Translations under genes and position numbers: made by a program | Shown here: piece after piece, positions 11,718-23,839 of the stretch | Position numbering within the stretch: position 1 is the stretch's first letter | How the letters are laid out: each line of letters starts with the position of its first letter | Notes under the pieces: generated by a model | Told to the model about the DNA's origin: nothing | Seen by the model: only the letters and a program-made list of their open reading frames with translations | Database searches by the model: none | Source: Artemia franciscana | Taxonomy: Eukaryota > Arthropoda > Branchiopoda > Anostraca > Artemiidae | Reading direction: 5' to 3' | Length of the DNA stretch: 64,000 bases | NCBI RefSeq assembly: GCF_032884065.1 | Contig: NC_088868.1 | Location: 7,274,758-7,338,757 of the forward strand

Positions 11718-11885
11718 AATTCCTCCTACCCCTACTATTCGATCAGATTTCAACCACTTCATTGCTTGTCAACAGGTCTGGAATTCACTACCTTCTTCAG
11801 TACAGAGATGCCTCTCGTTCTGTACTTTTAAAGGGATTCTTAATGACTATTTAGTTAAGAATCAAACAGATAAGCAATTTTTATT
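11718..11885 (+). pseudogene. LINE reverse transcriptase C-terminal remnant
   Basis: The plus strand encodes a stretch around QQVWNSLPSS, then VQRCLSFCTFKGILNDYL. This has the pattern (V-W-N-S-L-P...; S..TFK..L..YL) seen at the very C-terminus of many CR1/L2-type LINE polymerases. Only this tail is recognisable, with nothing of the catalytic domain nearby, so it is a dead 5'-truncated insertion or its relic. Confidence 0.6.
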
Positions 11886-12004
11886 TTCTTTTTCCTCTGA
11901 ATTGACGTCCCCTGGGTGTTTGTTTCATGGTGTATGGTCACGTATGGTGTGTATGGTGTATGGTGCATATTACACAGTCACGATGGCGTTAATACACATA
12001 GTCT

Positions 12005-12590
12005 TGGCTGGAAAAAACGTGGCACTTTCATTAAAACCTTTCAAAAATAACCGAATGTAAAAATCAGTGTTTTCTTCATTTGCATGTTTCATTTAGTGTA
12101 ATGCGATTTTGCTAGTATCAAGATTTAAATTAATGGAATGCAACAGGCAGGTGTAGTAAAGCAATGGAAACGATTCATTTTCATTAAGCCCTCTCAGAAA
12201 CATCTCTCAATATGGCTTAAATTTTTCTCTAATAACAATCCTTACCTCTCTAAAATTGCTTGCTAGGGCAGGCTAGCCTTGTATTGCCCCAGTTGCGTGA
12301 ATATCAAATTCTTGGGTCAAACAAAACGTGGCATTTTCATTAAAACTTCTAAAAAATAATCGAATGCAAAAATCTGTCTCTTTTTTCTTCGTTTGCATGT
12401 TTTATTTTTTTAAATGTGATTTTGCTAGTATTAACATTTAAATTAATGGGATGTAAGAGGCAGGCGCATCGTTTAGAGCAATAACACAAGGCATTCTCAC
12501 CTCCCAGTAATATTTCTTAATATGGCTTAAATTACATCTAATACCAACCCTACACCCCTTCCTCCCTCGAAGTGCTTGCTAGAACCCCCG
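12005..12590. repeat. Tandem duplication of a unit of about 315 bp
   Basis: Two copies start near 12010 and 12325. They share ACGTGGCA(C/T)TTTCATTAAAA, GATTTTGCTAGTAT, TTTAAATTAATGG, a GGCAGG(T/C)G word, AATATGGCTTAAAT and end near TTGCTTGCTAG or GTGCTTGCTAG. The copies have diverged noticeably, so the duplication is not recent. No coding capacity is seen. Confidence 0.8.
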
Positions 12591-13474
12591 CCTTTCTTTA
12601 ACTCACGCTCGTTTTTGCTTCCATTTTATCGTATGTCAGCTTTTTTGAGTTTTCTCCATTTGTTGAATTTTATATAGTTTTTTCTGTGTTTTTTTTTAGA
12701 ATGCTTGTAAATCTGTTTTATTAATAGAACTTGTATGTACAACAAAAGCCTTAATTCTTTAGATTTCTTGCTCAAGGATAAAACTCTGATACGTAATCGT
12801 TTACGCAATTGAAGCATCTTGTGGGCTATGTACATAAGTATACTGATTCAAGATCCGACTCCAATATAAGTACTGAATTCTGTTTAGTAAAGAGGAAAAG
12901 AAATACTTTTTATCATATATAAAGGTGTACCATAAACTAACCATAATGATGCTCTCGCTTTTATTCAATCTCTGATAGTCCATCCAAGTTGCAATTGATT
13001 AAAAGACTACTACTAAAAAATACACAGTGAACAAACTCTAATATTACCTGATAATGCCCTCCAAAGCATTACTTAAAACGCAGGTGAAATTCAAATTTAA
13101 CTAATTTCTAGTAATAGATTTTCTCCCCTGTATGTCAATTATTGCATTCATAGGAAAACAAGCGATCCATTAAATCATTTTACTAAGCGAGACTGGGAAT
13201 TCTCTGTGCGTCGAATAAATTATAACGTAGAAAGTATTATCAAAATAATAACGATAGGAAGGCTTTCATAATTCCACTGTCTTGCACTCCATTTCATTGG
13301 ATGAAAATTTCTTTCGGATCCTAATGTGGACAAAAATCTTTAGGTTATAAAGGTTCCCTCAGAAAAACGTCTTGAAATAAAATGAAATCTAAGAAAATGC
13401 CTTGGAAGAAAAAACACAATGAAAGAAAATAAAATCCTGAAGAAAAAGCGTCTTGAAAAAAAAATCCCGAAGGA
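12591..13474. other. AT-rich intergenic DNA
   Basis: No gene recognised. The reading frames on the minus strand (12626-12983) are Lys/Arg/Leu/Tyr-rich and fit AT-rich chance. Near 13350-13470 there are several imperfect repeats of a CTTGAA(A/G)AAAA word. Confidence 0.45.
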
Positions 13475-14303
13475 AACAAGAGTCAGCTCATATGGCACTT
13501 GTGAGGAGGTCGGAAGATCGGTAAAACGAGTGTTATCAAGTCAATTTGTGCAGGTCCCATGCACGCATACCAATTTTCATCGTCCTAGCACGTCCAGAAG
13601 CACTGGACTTACCAAAGTAGAGAAATCCCCCCTAACTCCCCCAAAGAGAGCAGATCCGATCTGATTATGTCAATCATGTATCTAGAACTTGTGCTTATTT
13701 TTCCCACTAAGTTTCATCCCGATCTCTCCACTCTTACTGTTTTCCAAGATTAACGTTTCCCCTTCCACCCCTTTATGTCCCCGGATCCGACCCGAATTGA
13801 AAATGGAGCATCTGAAACATGGTATTTCTATATATCAAGTTTCATTAAGATCCGATCACCCGTTCGTAAGATAAACAAACCTCAAGTTTCAAGATTTCCA
13901 GCCCCAACCCCCCCCCCCCACGTCACCGGATCCAGTCGGGATTTGCAATTAACACTCTGAAGCGTGAGATCCTTCTAAATGAAAAAATTCATTAAGATAA
14001 GATCACCCATTCGAAAGTTAAAAATACCTTATTTCTTCTAACTTTTCCGAATTAACCGTACCCCCCAATCCCCCCCAGATGGTCGAATCGGGAAAGAGAC
14101 TATTTCTAATTTTATTCCCACTGCTCCCTGATATTGACTCTCATCGTCCTAGCTTATCTGGAAGTGCCCAAACTAGCAAAGGCGAGGCCGATAGACAAGA
14201 TAGACAGACCGACAGAAATAGCAATCACTATATTTCACTTGATCATACCAAGTGTCACTGATAAATTCCAAGTATGTCACTTGGTGAATATTAAGTGCTA
14301 TAA
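13475..14303 (+). mobile_element. Family A element, short copy
   Basis: 5' end AACAAGAG..., GGCACTTGTGAGGAGGTCGG; about two internal units; then the 3' end region with GACAGACCGACAGAAAT and CACTTGGTGAATATTAAGTG. The terminal hairpin appears twice (a degenerate one near 14237-14260 and a second near 14278-14300), so the 3' end is partly duplicated. It has far fewer internal units than the full copies. Confidence 0.8.
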
Positions 14304-15506
14304 AAACTCCGAAAGAATTATGTAACACTTGTGTGCGTACCACGTAACATCCGTGAATACCGTCATTACGTAGCACCCACGTATGTTCTGTCATTATGTA
14401 TGCTCTGTTATTACGTATCATCATAGTGTGGCCCCGTCAATAACTAACATCCACTTGTGCACATTCATGTGTGTACTGTAACTACGTCATTCCCAATAAA
14501 TCTACCAAGTCGTGAGAGATTACGTCACCCCAATAAATCTACCATTCACGCGAGATACGTCGTCCTTAACACTGGAAACCTTTTCTGTGTCTTGTAAAAA
14601 AAAGTGTGGGATCGGGATTCGGAGGGATTTGGCACCAAATAAAACTGGAACTTTTCACCAACTTGACTTTACCCCCTTAATAATTAGATTGGAGAAATTA
14701 CATTTGTCATAAACTCAAGTTTTTACAATAAAGTTTACAACATATAGGAAGAACAATTTTAAAACTAAGTGATTTTTCAAACCTAAGAATAAAAGTGTAA
14801 AAAATTCCGTAACTAATGTTTTCTCCAAAAATACTTATCGGAGAGACAAAATGAGTAATTTAATCTCCCATGCATTACAGCTCCATCGAATAAACTCAAA
14901 CTTTTCCAAAATATCAACTTTTTTATTTTTTTTTCAAAAATATTAACTTTTTTCCAAAATATCATAAGAAAATGTAAGAAAACAGTAAAATGATCACATT
15001 TCCGCCCCTTTTATTCAAAAACTATCAGAAAAAGTAAGCTCACAGCCCTTTAAATCGTGTCTTGTGCGCGGTTTCTTGGCATTCCTAGGGGATCATTCAG
15101 GCTCTGGAATCATTCCTGGGGATCTGGAATCATTCCTGAGGATCAGGAATCACCTGGAATCATGTGAAAAGAGAAGCATGGGGTATGGAGGAACGATTTT
15201 TTTTCAGTTGTGTAGAGCTTTTCTTTTTTTTTTTTTTTTTTAAGTTAGTTGGCTCTGAACAACTGGGTAGAAGAGGAACAAACTGCTGTGCAGTGATGGT
15301 GCATTCATTTAACCTCACCTTAAACGCCCCAACCCTTAAACGGCTTGCTGCAGTATAATGATGTGCTGTTACACAAGAATAGAAATCTGAAATATCTTCA
15401 CTAGATCGCTTGATTCAAAATACTCAAAAGCCAGTGTTTGTTTGTCCAAAAGCAATATACAAAATCCAAAAAATGCCTAAAAGCTAAAAGCACAAACTAC
15501 GATTAC
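14304..15506. other. Intergenic DNA with small repeats
   Basis: Contains direct repeats such as CCAATAAATCTACCA (twice near 14490-14550) and GATCTGGAATCATTCCTG variants near 15100-15160, plus a poly-T tract at 15223-15242. No exon was recognised. Confidence 0.45.
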
Positions 15507-15616
15507 CATTTTTTCTCCTCAAGAGCAGCAATTGTGCATTAGTACCAGTATTTGGGCTTAGGTTGAATTATGATTTTAAGGGTATCTATTTCTTAGCTAC
15601 CTCAATATGCAGTTAT

Positions 15617-16234
15617 GGTAAAATTCTAGTTAATTGACTTCTTGCTACCTCAGAAAGGGTTTAGGTTAGGAAAATGAAACTTTCAGCGATGGGTCTACAG
15701 GCTAAAGTATGTCCCGGGAAGGTATTTTGAAGTACCCACCTCCAATCCTTCTCCCTCTAGAGGGCCTTGAAATTTGCCTACATGACAGGTCTATACCTTT
15801 TGAAATTTTGACAGAACAACATTTTACCTTAATTTTCAGTTACTAGTTGCTTTTTCTCTGCCTTTAGTTCTGAAAATCCAATTCCTGTTATTTGAGTAGA
15901 ATTTTGAGCCCTATCAATGTTTTTTTCAAAATTTAGGAAATGTATTTGCATATCTTTAAAACCTTATGAAATGGAATTGAGCAAAGTTATGAAGCTGAAA
16001 ACAATTTTGTTGTACTTCAATTAAGCAGAAGATCTACTTTGCAAGGTTCCATCTTTATAACACACACATTTTTAAAGGTCATCAAAGGTCAGGGCCCTCT
16101 AGAGGGAGAAGGAGTTGCTTCAAAATACCTTCCCAGGACATACTTTAGTCTGTAGAGTCATCCCTGAAAGTTTCATTTTCCTAACCTAAACCCTTTCTGA
16201 GATAGCAAGAAGTCAATTAACTAGAATTTTACCA
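15617..16234. mobile_element. Family C foldback MITE, copy 1, with 8-bp target duplication
   Basis: Starts GGTAAAATTCTAGTTAATTG and ends in the inverted complement, ...CTAGAATTTTACCA. The two halves are inverted over roughly 200 bp each (TAGGTTAGGAAAATGAAACT against AGTTTCATTTTCCTAACCTA; CTCTAGAGGG in both). It is flanked by GCAGTTAT at 15609-15616 and 16235-16242, so the insertion boundary is clear. No protein is encoded. An 8-bp duplication fits hAT-like transposases among others; the superfamily is not settled. Confidence 0.85.
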
Positions 16235-16242
16235 GCAGTTAT

Positions 16243-17346
16243 TTCTAAAATTAATTTACCATTTTTGTATTTGACACAAAATTATGAGTAATGTGATGGA
16301 ATAGGAGGAGCAAAACAAACTGAAATGTTGCCTTCTTTATGTATTGTAAGCAGTTTAGTAGGGAATTCGTTGATTATTGCCATTTTAGGCTAAAGGCAAA
16401 AACAAACAGTTGCTAATCATTACTCATAGATCAGTTTTGGAAAACACCCCATAGTTACTCATTAATTTCAATAATCAAAAATGCGAAGAATAAATCAAGG
16501 TACACTCTACTTCCGTATTATGCCAAAACGCAGTCGAGAAGTTTGCTGTATGTAAGATCTGAGAAAACCGGTTTCATGGTCACAAAGACAATTAACGCGT
16601 GACAGAATGCATTTGGACTTATGTAATTTGGGCTATATATTTGCACATTAGGGGGTGTGGGTAAGGCTATTTGCCCCACCCGCTAATGTGCAAAATGTAG
16701 CCCACATTATATTAGCATATAAACTAGTGTTATATTTTCATCATATTTTGGTATATTACATAATGATTATCCTAACTTCACTTCTTGAGTGTATTTACTA
16801 TAGCACATAAGTACCTAAATCAACAATCAAAAAGACAAAATAACTTACAAAGCTGTCCATTTACATTTGCGCAAACTAAAGCCAAAAATATACAACTAGC
16901 GATTTTCATCTTGCTTTATAACTCGTCTTATACAATATGACCTGATATTAAATTTTTCATCATAGGTCGCTCATTTCAACGTTGAAGAATCGTCATTTGC
17001 GGTTTCCTACATTTTATCAAAAGGGAATGTCGATCAATTTCATCATGTACACCATTTATTTCTTTTTTTTACTTGAACAGGTGATCACGATTGTAGATAA
17101 GGCGGGTAGGCTGTGACGCATAGAGGAGGAAGGGGATGTCTCCCCTAATGTTTCCATTCAGTGAGTAAAAAATTGAGTCGGTAGTATTGCGGCATGAAGC
17201 CCCACTATTTTACTGGCTCAAGTAAGTTTGTGTTAGAAGGAAAGGCAGTGGCGTAACTTGCTATGGGACAGGGAAGGGGCGACTATCCCCCCAAACCCAG
17301 TTTTGCTCCCTCCCCACCTGAAGTTTAGTTTCTTCAAAAATCTGGT
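16243..17346. other. Spacer between two C elements
   Basis: No coding exon recognised. It includes a hairpin at about 16628-16708 (GGGCTATATATTTGCACATT against AATGTGCAAAATGTAGCCC). Confidence 0.45.
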
Positions 17347-17354
17347 CAAAATAA

Positions 17355-18123
17355 GGTAAAATTCTAGTTAATTGACTTCTTGCTATCTCAGAAAGGGTTT
17401 AGGTTAGGAAAATGAAACTTTCAGGAATGGGTCTACAGGCAAAAGTATGTCCTGGGAAGGTATTTTGAAGTACCCACCTCCACTCCTTCTCCCTTTAGAG
17501 GGCCCTGAAATTTGTCTACATGACAGGTCAATACCTATTGAAACTTTGACAAAACAACATTTTACCTTAATTTTCAGTTACAAGTTGCTTTTTCTCTGCC
17601 TTTAGTTCTGAAAATGCAATTCCTGTTTTTTGAGTATAATTTTGAGCCATATCAATGTTTTGTTTTCAAAATTTAGGAAATGTATTTGCATATCTTTAAA
17701 ACCTTCTAAAATGGGATTGAGCAAAGTTATGAAGCTGAAAGCAATTTTGTTGTATTTTAATTAAGCAGAAGATTTATTTTGCAAGGTTTCACTTTTATAA
17801 CACACATATTTTTAAAGGTCATCAAAGGTCAGGGCCCTCTAGAGCGAGGAGTGGAGGTAGGTACTTCAAAATACCATCCGGGGACATACTTTAGCCTGTA
17901 AACCCATCCCTGAAAGTTTCATTTTTCTAACCCAAACCTTTTCCGAGATAGCAAGAAGTCAATTAACTAGAATTTTACCATAACTGTATATTGAGGTAGC
18001 TAAGAAATAGAGATACCCTTAAAATCATAATTCATCCTAAGCCCAAATACTGGTACTAATGCACAATTGCTGCTCTTGAGGAGAAAAAATATATAGCAAG
18101 AGTCAATTAACTAGAATTTTACC
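17355..18123. mobile_element. Family C element, copy 2, carrying captured flank
   Basis: Flanked by the 8-bp duplication CAAAATAA at 17347-17354 and 18124-18131. The first ~626 bp are a normal C element ending ...ATTTTACCA at about 17980. The next ~110 bp (17981-18090) are the reverse complement of 15507-15616, the DNA next to copy 1. The last ~28 bp (about 18095-18123) are a second C terminus (AGTCAATTAACTAGAATTTT then ACC). The target duplication encloses the whole composite, so it moved as one unit. Confidence 0.8.
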
Positions 18124-18539
18124 CAAAATAATATAAGCCTGCATAATTCCAGCATCCACAGAAACGAGTAAGTTGTTTTTAGTATGTCTTTACCTTTATC
18201 GTACTACAAGGCCCATTTTTCAGTATTCACTGTTATTTTCACTTGATCGAGAAAATTGGCTCCAACTTCGCCACCCCCTCACGATTTTGAAGAAATTACG
18301 CAGTGATTCTAATAGCAATATCACCGAAATCAGTCGGCAGAAATGACCAGCCAGTCGATAAGATCCGTCCCCTAGTAATCAGCTTGGTTAGTGGCACCTC
18401 ACCTCTAGGCGGGGGGAGGAATTAGGTTCATCAGTAATGTGAGTCAGAGGGCCAGTTGTCCCCCTTTCAAAGTTGTTTTTGCATCTGGGGCTTATCACAA
18501 CCAAACATAGCCATAAGTCAAAATTTCAAGGTAACTATT

Positions 18540-19090
18540 ACCATACTACTAACAACTCACTACAGTACTAAGCCGCCTGAGGCAAACACACCTAAGCACG
18601 CTCCTCCTCCATCCCAGTATGTTCAAAGCTGCCCTCTTTACACCCTCCCAGGATGTTCCGATTTTTCTTAAATCTTTCTTTCTGACATCCTCCCTTCCCT
18701 AGCCGTGGACAACCTGCTTTGCAATTAGCCCTTGACGGTTGAACAAAAAGGACAATCTTCGGCAATCTGTTAAGCTTCATCTGCATAACGTGCTGGAGCC
18801 ATCTCAACCTTTCTCTCATAATAGCCTTAGAAAACAGTATAGAACCACATTTTTCGTACATTCTACTATTTGAAATACGGTTAGATAGCCAGGTACCCAG
18901 AACAATCCGTAGGCAATTTCTCTGGAAAACATCTAGCAAATCTTCATCCGCTTTTCGGAGCGCCCATGCTTCAGAACCATATTTGACCACTGTCATCAAT
19001 GTATCGTCCAATTTTCTAACCTTGCTTTTCAGACTTATCTTCCTATTCTTCCAAACTTTTTTCAACTGTGAAGAAACACTCTGAACCTTT
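18540..19090 (-). pseudogene. LINE reverse transcriptase C-terminal fragment
   Basis: The minus strand is open from 19065 to 18592 (157 codons). It encodes a LINE-type C-terminal region: KYGSEAWALRKADEDLL, FQRNCLRIVLGTW, then RERLRWLQHVMQM. This is the typical segment after the RT thumb (Y-G-S-E-x-W, C-L-R-x-I-L-G, R-R-L-R-W-x-x-H-V-x-R-M). No catalytic RT motifs are present, so it is a 5'-truncated or decayed copy. The last ~100 bp (GGAGGAGGAGCGTGC..., CCTCAGGCGGCTT..., GTGAGTTGTTAG) recur inverted at 19680-19745. Confidence 0.75.
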
Positions 19091-19469
19091 TATTCAACTG
19101 TTAACGTCTTCACTACTCCCACCATTTTTACTAATAATACTACCAAGTTAAGTGAAAAAAGATTGCAGCATTACAAAATTGATTCTCATAAATTGAGCAA
19201 TCAGTGCAGTCTCTGGGATAGTGTCACCCAAATTTGCCGTGCAGTACTCATTTGTTCAAGGATTGTTCGAGAAACCACCACAAGCAGGGATAGGGCTCAT
19301 CCCTGCCACTAGCAAGGGATAGGGCTAATGCCCCCTGATCCTTCTAAAGACCAGAACGTCATTTGCGCTTTACAGAGAACAACTTTGCTTCGAAAGGCTT
19401 GTTTTTAATTATCGTAATATAAATACGGAATATAAATGAAAAGTGTGGTTCAATCCCACTTTATTGGGC

Positions 19470-19750
19470 TGTAATGAGGGAATGGTTGAGGTGGGTAGTG
19501 CACATTCTGCGGATGAAGGATGACAGATTACGGATGATTGTGCTCTTCAGAAAACCGTCTAGGGCTAAACGGAAAGCGGGTCTTCCATGGTTGGAGTGGG
19601 AGGTTGTTATAAAGAAAGATTTAGAGGAAATGTGAACTTCCTGGGAGTGTGTAAAGAGGGAGGCTTTGGACAGATTGGGATGGAGGAGGAGCGTGCGTAG
19701 CTGTGTTGACCTCAGGCGGCTTGGTGCTCCGGTGAGTTGTTAGCAATAGC
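19470..19750 (+). pseudogene. Second LINE C-terminal fragment, inverted to the first
   Basis: Plus strand encodes LRMKDDRLRMIVLF, RKPSRAKRKAGLPWL and, after a TGA, SWECVKREALDRLGWRRS. These match the end of the fragment at 18592-18800 in the other orientation. The 3' words GCCTCAGGCGGCTT-type and GGTGAGTTGTTAGCA are shared. The DNA between the two fragments is also partly inverted (19310-19380 against 19925-19990). Confidence 0.7.
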
Positions 19751-20010
19751 AGGAGTAATATAAACAAAAAAAGAGAATCAAAGTCACTGTAATAGCCAAA
19801 ATTACTGAAAAATACTAATAAATGCAGGTCGAAAGTTTAGTGTACATCGATATTTAATCCTGAAAGCCTCATCAATTTCAAATTTATCGGTGTTATAAAA
19901 GAGAAAATGTTTAAAATTTATATTGTTTTCAATAAAGCACAAATGACGTTTTTGTCTTTAGAAGGCTAAGGGGGCAGTAGCCCTACTTCCGTTTGTTGCA
20001 GTTTCTATTT

Positions 20011-21875
20011 TTAAGGCACTTGGTATTAACCAAGTGACATATAGCGATCGGAAATTCTGTCGGTCTGTCGGTCTATTTGTCTGTCGGTCTGTCCCGGTTT
20101 TGCTACTTTAGGCACTTCCAGGTAAGCTAGGACGATGAAATTTGGCAGGTGTATCAGGGACCAGACCATATTAAATTAGAATAGTCGTTTTTACCAATTT
20201 GGCCATCTGGGGGGAGTAGGGGGCCAGTTAATTCGGAAAAAAATAGAAAAAATGAAGTATTTTTAACCTACGAACAGGTGATGGGATCTCAACGAAATTT
20301 GATGTTTAGAAGGATATCGTATCTCAGAGCTTTTATTTTAAATCCCGACCAGATTCGGTGACATTGGGGGGAGTTGGAGGGAGGAACCTAAAATCTTGGA
20401 AAACGCTTAGAGTGGAAGGATCGGGATGAAGCTTGGTGGGAAAAATAAGCAGAATTTATAAATACGTTATTCACATAACCGTAACGGATCTGCTCTCTTT
20501 GGGGGAGTTGGGGGGAGGGTTAATCTGAAAAATTAGAAAAATGAGGTACTTTAACTTACGAAGGAGTGACTGGATCTTAATGAAATTCCATATTTAGAAG
20601 GACCTCGAAACTCACATCTCTTATTTCAAATCCCGACCGGATCCAGTGTCATTAGGGGGGGAACCGGAAATCTTGGAAAACGCTTAAAGCGGAGAGATCA
20701 GGATGAAACTTGGTGGAAAATAATCACAAGTCAAAGATATGTAACTGACATAACCGGACCGGATCCGCTCTCTTTGGCGGAGCTGGGGGGGGGGAAGAGT
20801 AATTTGGAAAAAGTACAAAAAATTAGGTATTTGTAACTTACGAACGGGTGATCAGATCTTAATGAAATTTGATATCTAGAAGGATCTTGTGCTTTAGAGC
20901 TCTCATTTTAAATTCCGACCAGATCCGGTGACATTGAAGGGAGTTGGAGGGGGAAACCGGAATTCTTGAAAACGTGAAAATCGAGGTATCTTACAAATGG
21001 GTGATCGGATCTTAATGAAACTTGATATATAGAAGAATCTTATGTCTCAGATGCTCCATTTTCAATTCGAATCGGATCCGGGGACATAGAGGGTTGGAGG
21101 GGGGAAACAGAGATCTTGGAAACCGGAAATCATGGAAAACCCTTAGAGTGGAGAGATCGGGATGAAACTTGATGAGAGGAATAAGAACAAGTTATAGATA
21201 CGAGATTGACATAATTGGTGCAGATCCGTTCTCTTTGGGGGAGCTGGGGATTTGGAAAAATTAGAAAAATTTAGGTATTTTTAACTTAAGAACGGGTGAC
21301 CGGATCTTAATGAAATTTGATATTTAGAAGGAATTCATGTCTCAAAGCTTTTATTTCAAATCCCGACCAGATCTGTTGACATCGGGGGAGTTGGAGGGGG
21401 AAACCGGAAATCGTGGAAAACGTTTATAAATGTCATAGATACGTGATTGACGTAACCGGACTCGATCCGCTCTCTTTGGGGGAGTTAGGTGGTGGGGTTC
21501 AGCGCTTTGGCGAGTTTGGCACTTCTGGACGTACTAGGACGATGGAAATTGGTAGGCGAGTCAGGGAGCTGCACAAATTGACTCGATAAAGTCGTTTTCC
21601 CCGATTCGACAATCTGGGGGGCTCAAGGGAGAGGAAAAATTAGAAAAATTGAGGTATTTTTAACTTACGATTGGGTGATCGGATCTTAATGAATTTTGAT
21701 ATTTAGAAGGACCTTGTGTCTCAGAGCTCTCATATTAAATCCCGACTGGCACTAGGCCTCTGATTTTCCTATTAAATCAATCTATTGATTCTTAGAATTT
21801 TGCTAGAGCTCATACCATATGAGCTCTTGGTTCTTCCGACCTTGGAAAGTGCCATATGAGCTCTTAGTTCTTGTT
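20011..21875 (-). mobile_element. Family A element, minus orientation
   Basis: Reading on the minus strand it runs from the AACAAGAACTAAGAGCTCAT-type 5' end (21875) through several tandem internal units to the 3' hairpin. On the plus strand that hairpin reads CACTTGGTATTAACCAAGTG near 20017-20036, followed by GTCGGTCTGTC repeats. About 1.86 kb, with fewer internal units than the 2.3-kb copies. Confidence 0.85.
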
Positions 21876-22165
21876 TAACCTGACTTTCATTGCATTTTCT
21901 GTACTCCTATAGACTAACTCCTATAGACTTACTCGTGTTTGGTCTATGGTATCTCATTACTTTATTCTAAAAAATTTCTTTTGTGGTAAAAGTTATTTAT
22001 AGAATTAAATTTGGTTTATTTTTAATTGACATTGCTGTTTCTTAATTGGGTAATGAAAGAAATATTTATAAAGATTTTACAAACAGAATCGATATTTTAA
22101 GTTAGGTAAAAGTAGTTAAGAGCAATAGTAGACAAACAAGCTAATTGTAACAAATAATTATACCA
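21876..22165. other. Unassigned AT-rich DNA
   Basis: No gene or repeat family recognised. It lies just outside the left end of the EMG1 palindrome and has no mirror-image partner in the DNA beyond 54400. Confidence 0.45.
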
Positions 22166-22317
22166 AAAGCCAAGAGCTCGTATGGCACTTGTGACGTGGT
22201 CGGAAGAGCCAAGAGCTTCTTGCCACTAAGTTTCATTATAATCTCTCCACTTTAAGCAATTTCCAAGATTTTCAGTTTCCCCCTCCAACTTTCCCAATGT
22301 CACCGGATCCGCTCGGG
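22166..22317 (+). mobile_element. Family A fragment at the palindrome boundary
   Basis: Carries the A-type start (CCAAGAGCTCGTATGGCACT, GTGACGTGGTCGGAAGAGCC) and then jumps into an internal unit (AAGTTTCATTATAATCTCTC ... CACCGGATCC). It is therefore internally deleted. Its end coincides with the left end of the large inverted repeat. Confidence 0.75.
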
Positions 22318-22676
22318 AAATTTGGAATTGGTGAGCTTTTAGGAATTAAAATCATTATACATAAAATATCCAATTTAATTAGTTCTTTCCACAACTGTTC
22401 ATGACAAAATATAGTTTCACTAAAAACGAGAGTTTCCATACTGCCCCCTTCCTTAACTGTATAAGTCTAAAGCCTACTGCATCATTGGTGCTTCACTGAA
22501 AACGAATAATATTACAAATGTTTTCTTTTCCAGTTATTACAGCTTTGAAGACGAAAAAAACAAATTACTGTGAAATAGAATCTTGAACTGATCATCTTTC
22601 AACAGTTAATATAATTATATTTCAAATATTGAGTTTGATTTTATCTGTACTTTCCGAGACTGTTGACACATATAAT

Positions 22677-23505
22677 CAAACAGTTCGTGGTAACGAACTG
22701 TAGTAAGGAGCGATCCGGCTCAATAGTAACCAAAACTCTAAAAAATTGAATTTTGATATCAATAGTTACATCAAAAGAATCGCATTTTAATGCTGATTTT
22801 AAATATATAAGTTTCATCAAGTTTAGTCTTAGCCATCAAAAGTTACGAGCCTGAGAAAATTTGCCTTATTTAGGAAAATAGGGGGAAACACCCCCTAAAA
22901 GTCGTAGGATCTTAACGAAAATGACACCATCAGATTCAGCGTATCAGAGAACCCTACTGTAGAAGTTTCAAGCTCCTATCTACAAAAATGTGGAATTTCG
23001 CACTTTTTGCCCGAAGACAAATCACGGGTGCGTGTTTATTTGTTTGTTTTTTTTTTGTTTTTTTTTCCCAGGGGTCATCGTATCGACCAAGTGGTCCTAG
23101 AATGTCGCAAGAGGGCTCATTCTAACGGAAATGAAAAGTTCTAGTGCCCTTTTTAAGTGACCAAAAAAATTGGAGGGCATCTAGGCCCCCTCCCACGCTC
23201 ATTTTTTTCCCAAAGTCAACGGATCAAAATTTTGAGATAGCCATTTTGTTTAGCATAGTCGAAAATCATAATAACTATGTTTTTGGGGATGACTTGCTCC
23301 CCCACAGCCCCTGGGGGTGGGGTTGCAAGTTACAAACTTCAACCAGTGTTTACATATAATAATGGTTATTGGAAAGTGTACAGACGTTTTCAGGGGGATT
23401 TTTTTGGTTTTGGAGGTAGGGTTGAGGGAGGGGGCTATGTGGGAGGATCTTTCCTTGGAGAAATATGCCATGGGGGAAAAAAATTCAATGAAAAGGGCGC
23501 AGGAC
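22677..23505 (+). mobile_element. Family B element, truncated copy
   Basis: Starts at the B terminal hairpin (CAGTTCGTGGTAACGAACTG then TAGTAAGGAGCGA) right after the host word ATATAAT. It follows the B sequence through GACCAAAAAAATTGGAGGGC to the G-rich stretch near 23400-23480 and then stops. The following 23506-23839 is not B sequence. Confidence 0.85.
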
Positions 23506-23839
23506 GAATCTGGTCACGTTAGAAAAAAACGTCAAATTAAGAGCTTAATATACAATTCTGGGTGTTCGGAGCCTCTCTATTATGGAGTATAATTTGAAAA
23601 TAACACAACTATACGAGCGATAAAACATATATACCACAACCGTAACTCAACTAACGAAAGAACTGCTAAGAGATAACACAACTATAAAGCGAAAACAGGT
23701 GAAAACTAACGGGAAAATAAACGAACTAAGAGGTGGAAGGGGCCCAGAGAAAAAATATAATCCTTTTTCAATTTTGAGCCTAACTTCCGCAAAGGAGTAA
23801 TAATGTCAGAAGCCCCGAAATACCGAATTATTTTCTTTT
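23506..23839. other. Orphan segment between two B copies
   Basis: About 330 bp that match neither family B nor the opposite arm of the palindrome. No coding feature recognised. It must have arrived with, or between, the two B insertions. Confidence 0.45.

Noticed and set aside
18592-19065. Intact host gene of 157 codons
   Set aside because: Sequence is the C-terminal segment of a LINE polymerase, with a second damaged copy inverted nearby.
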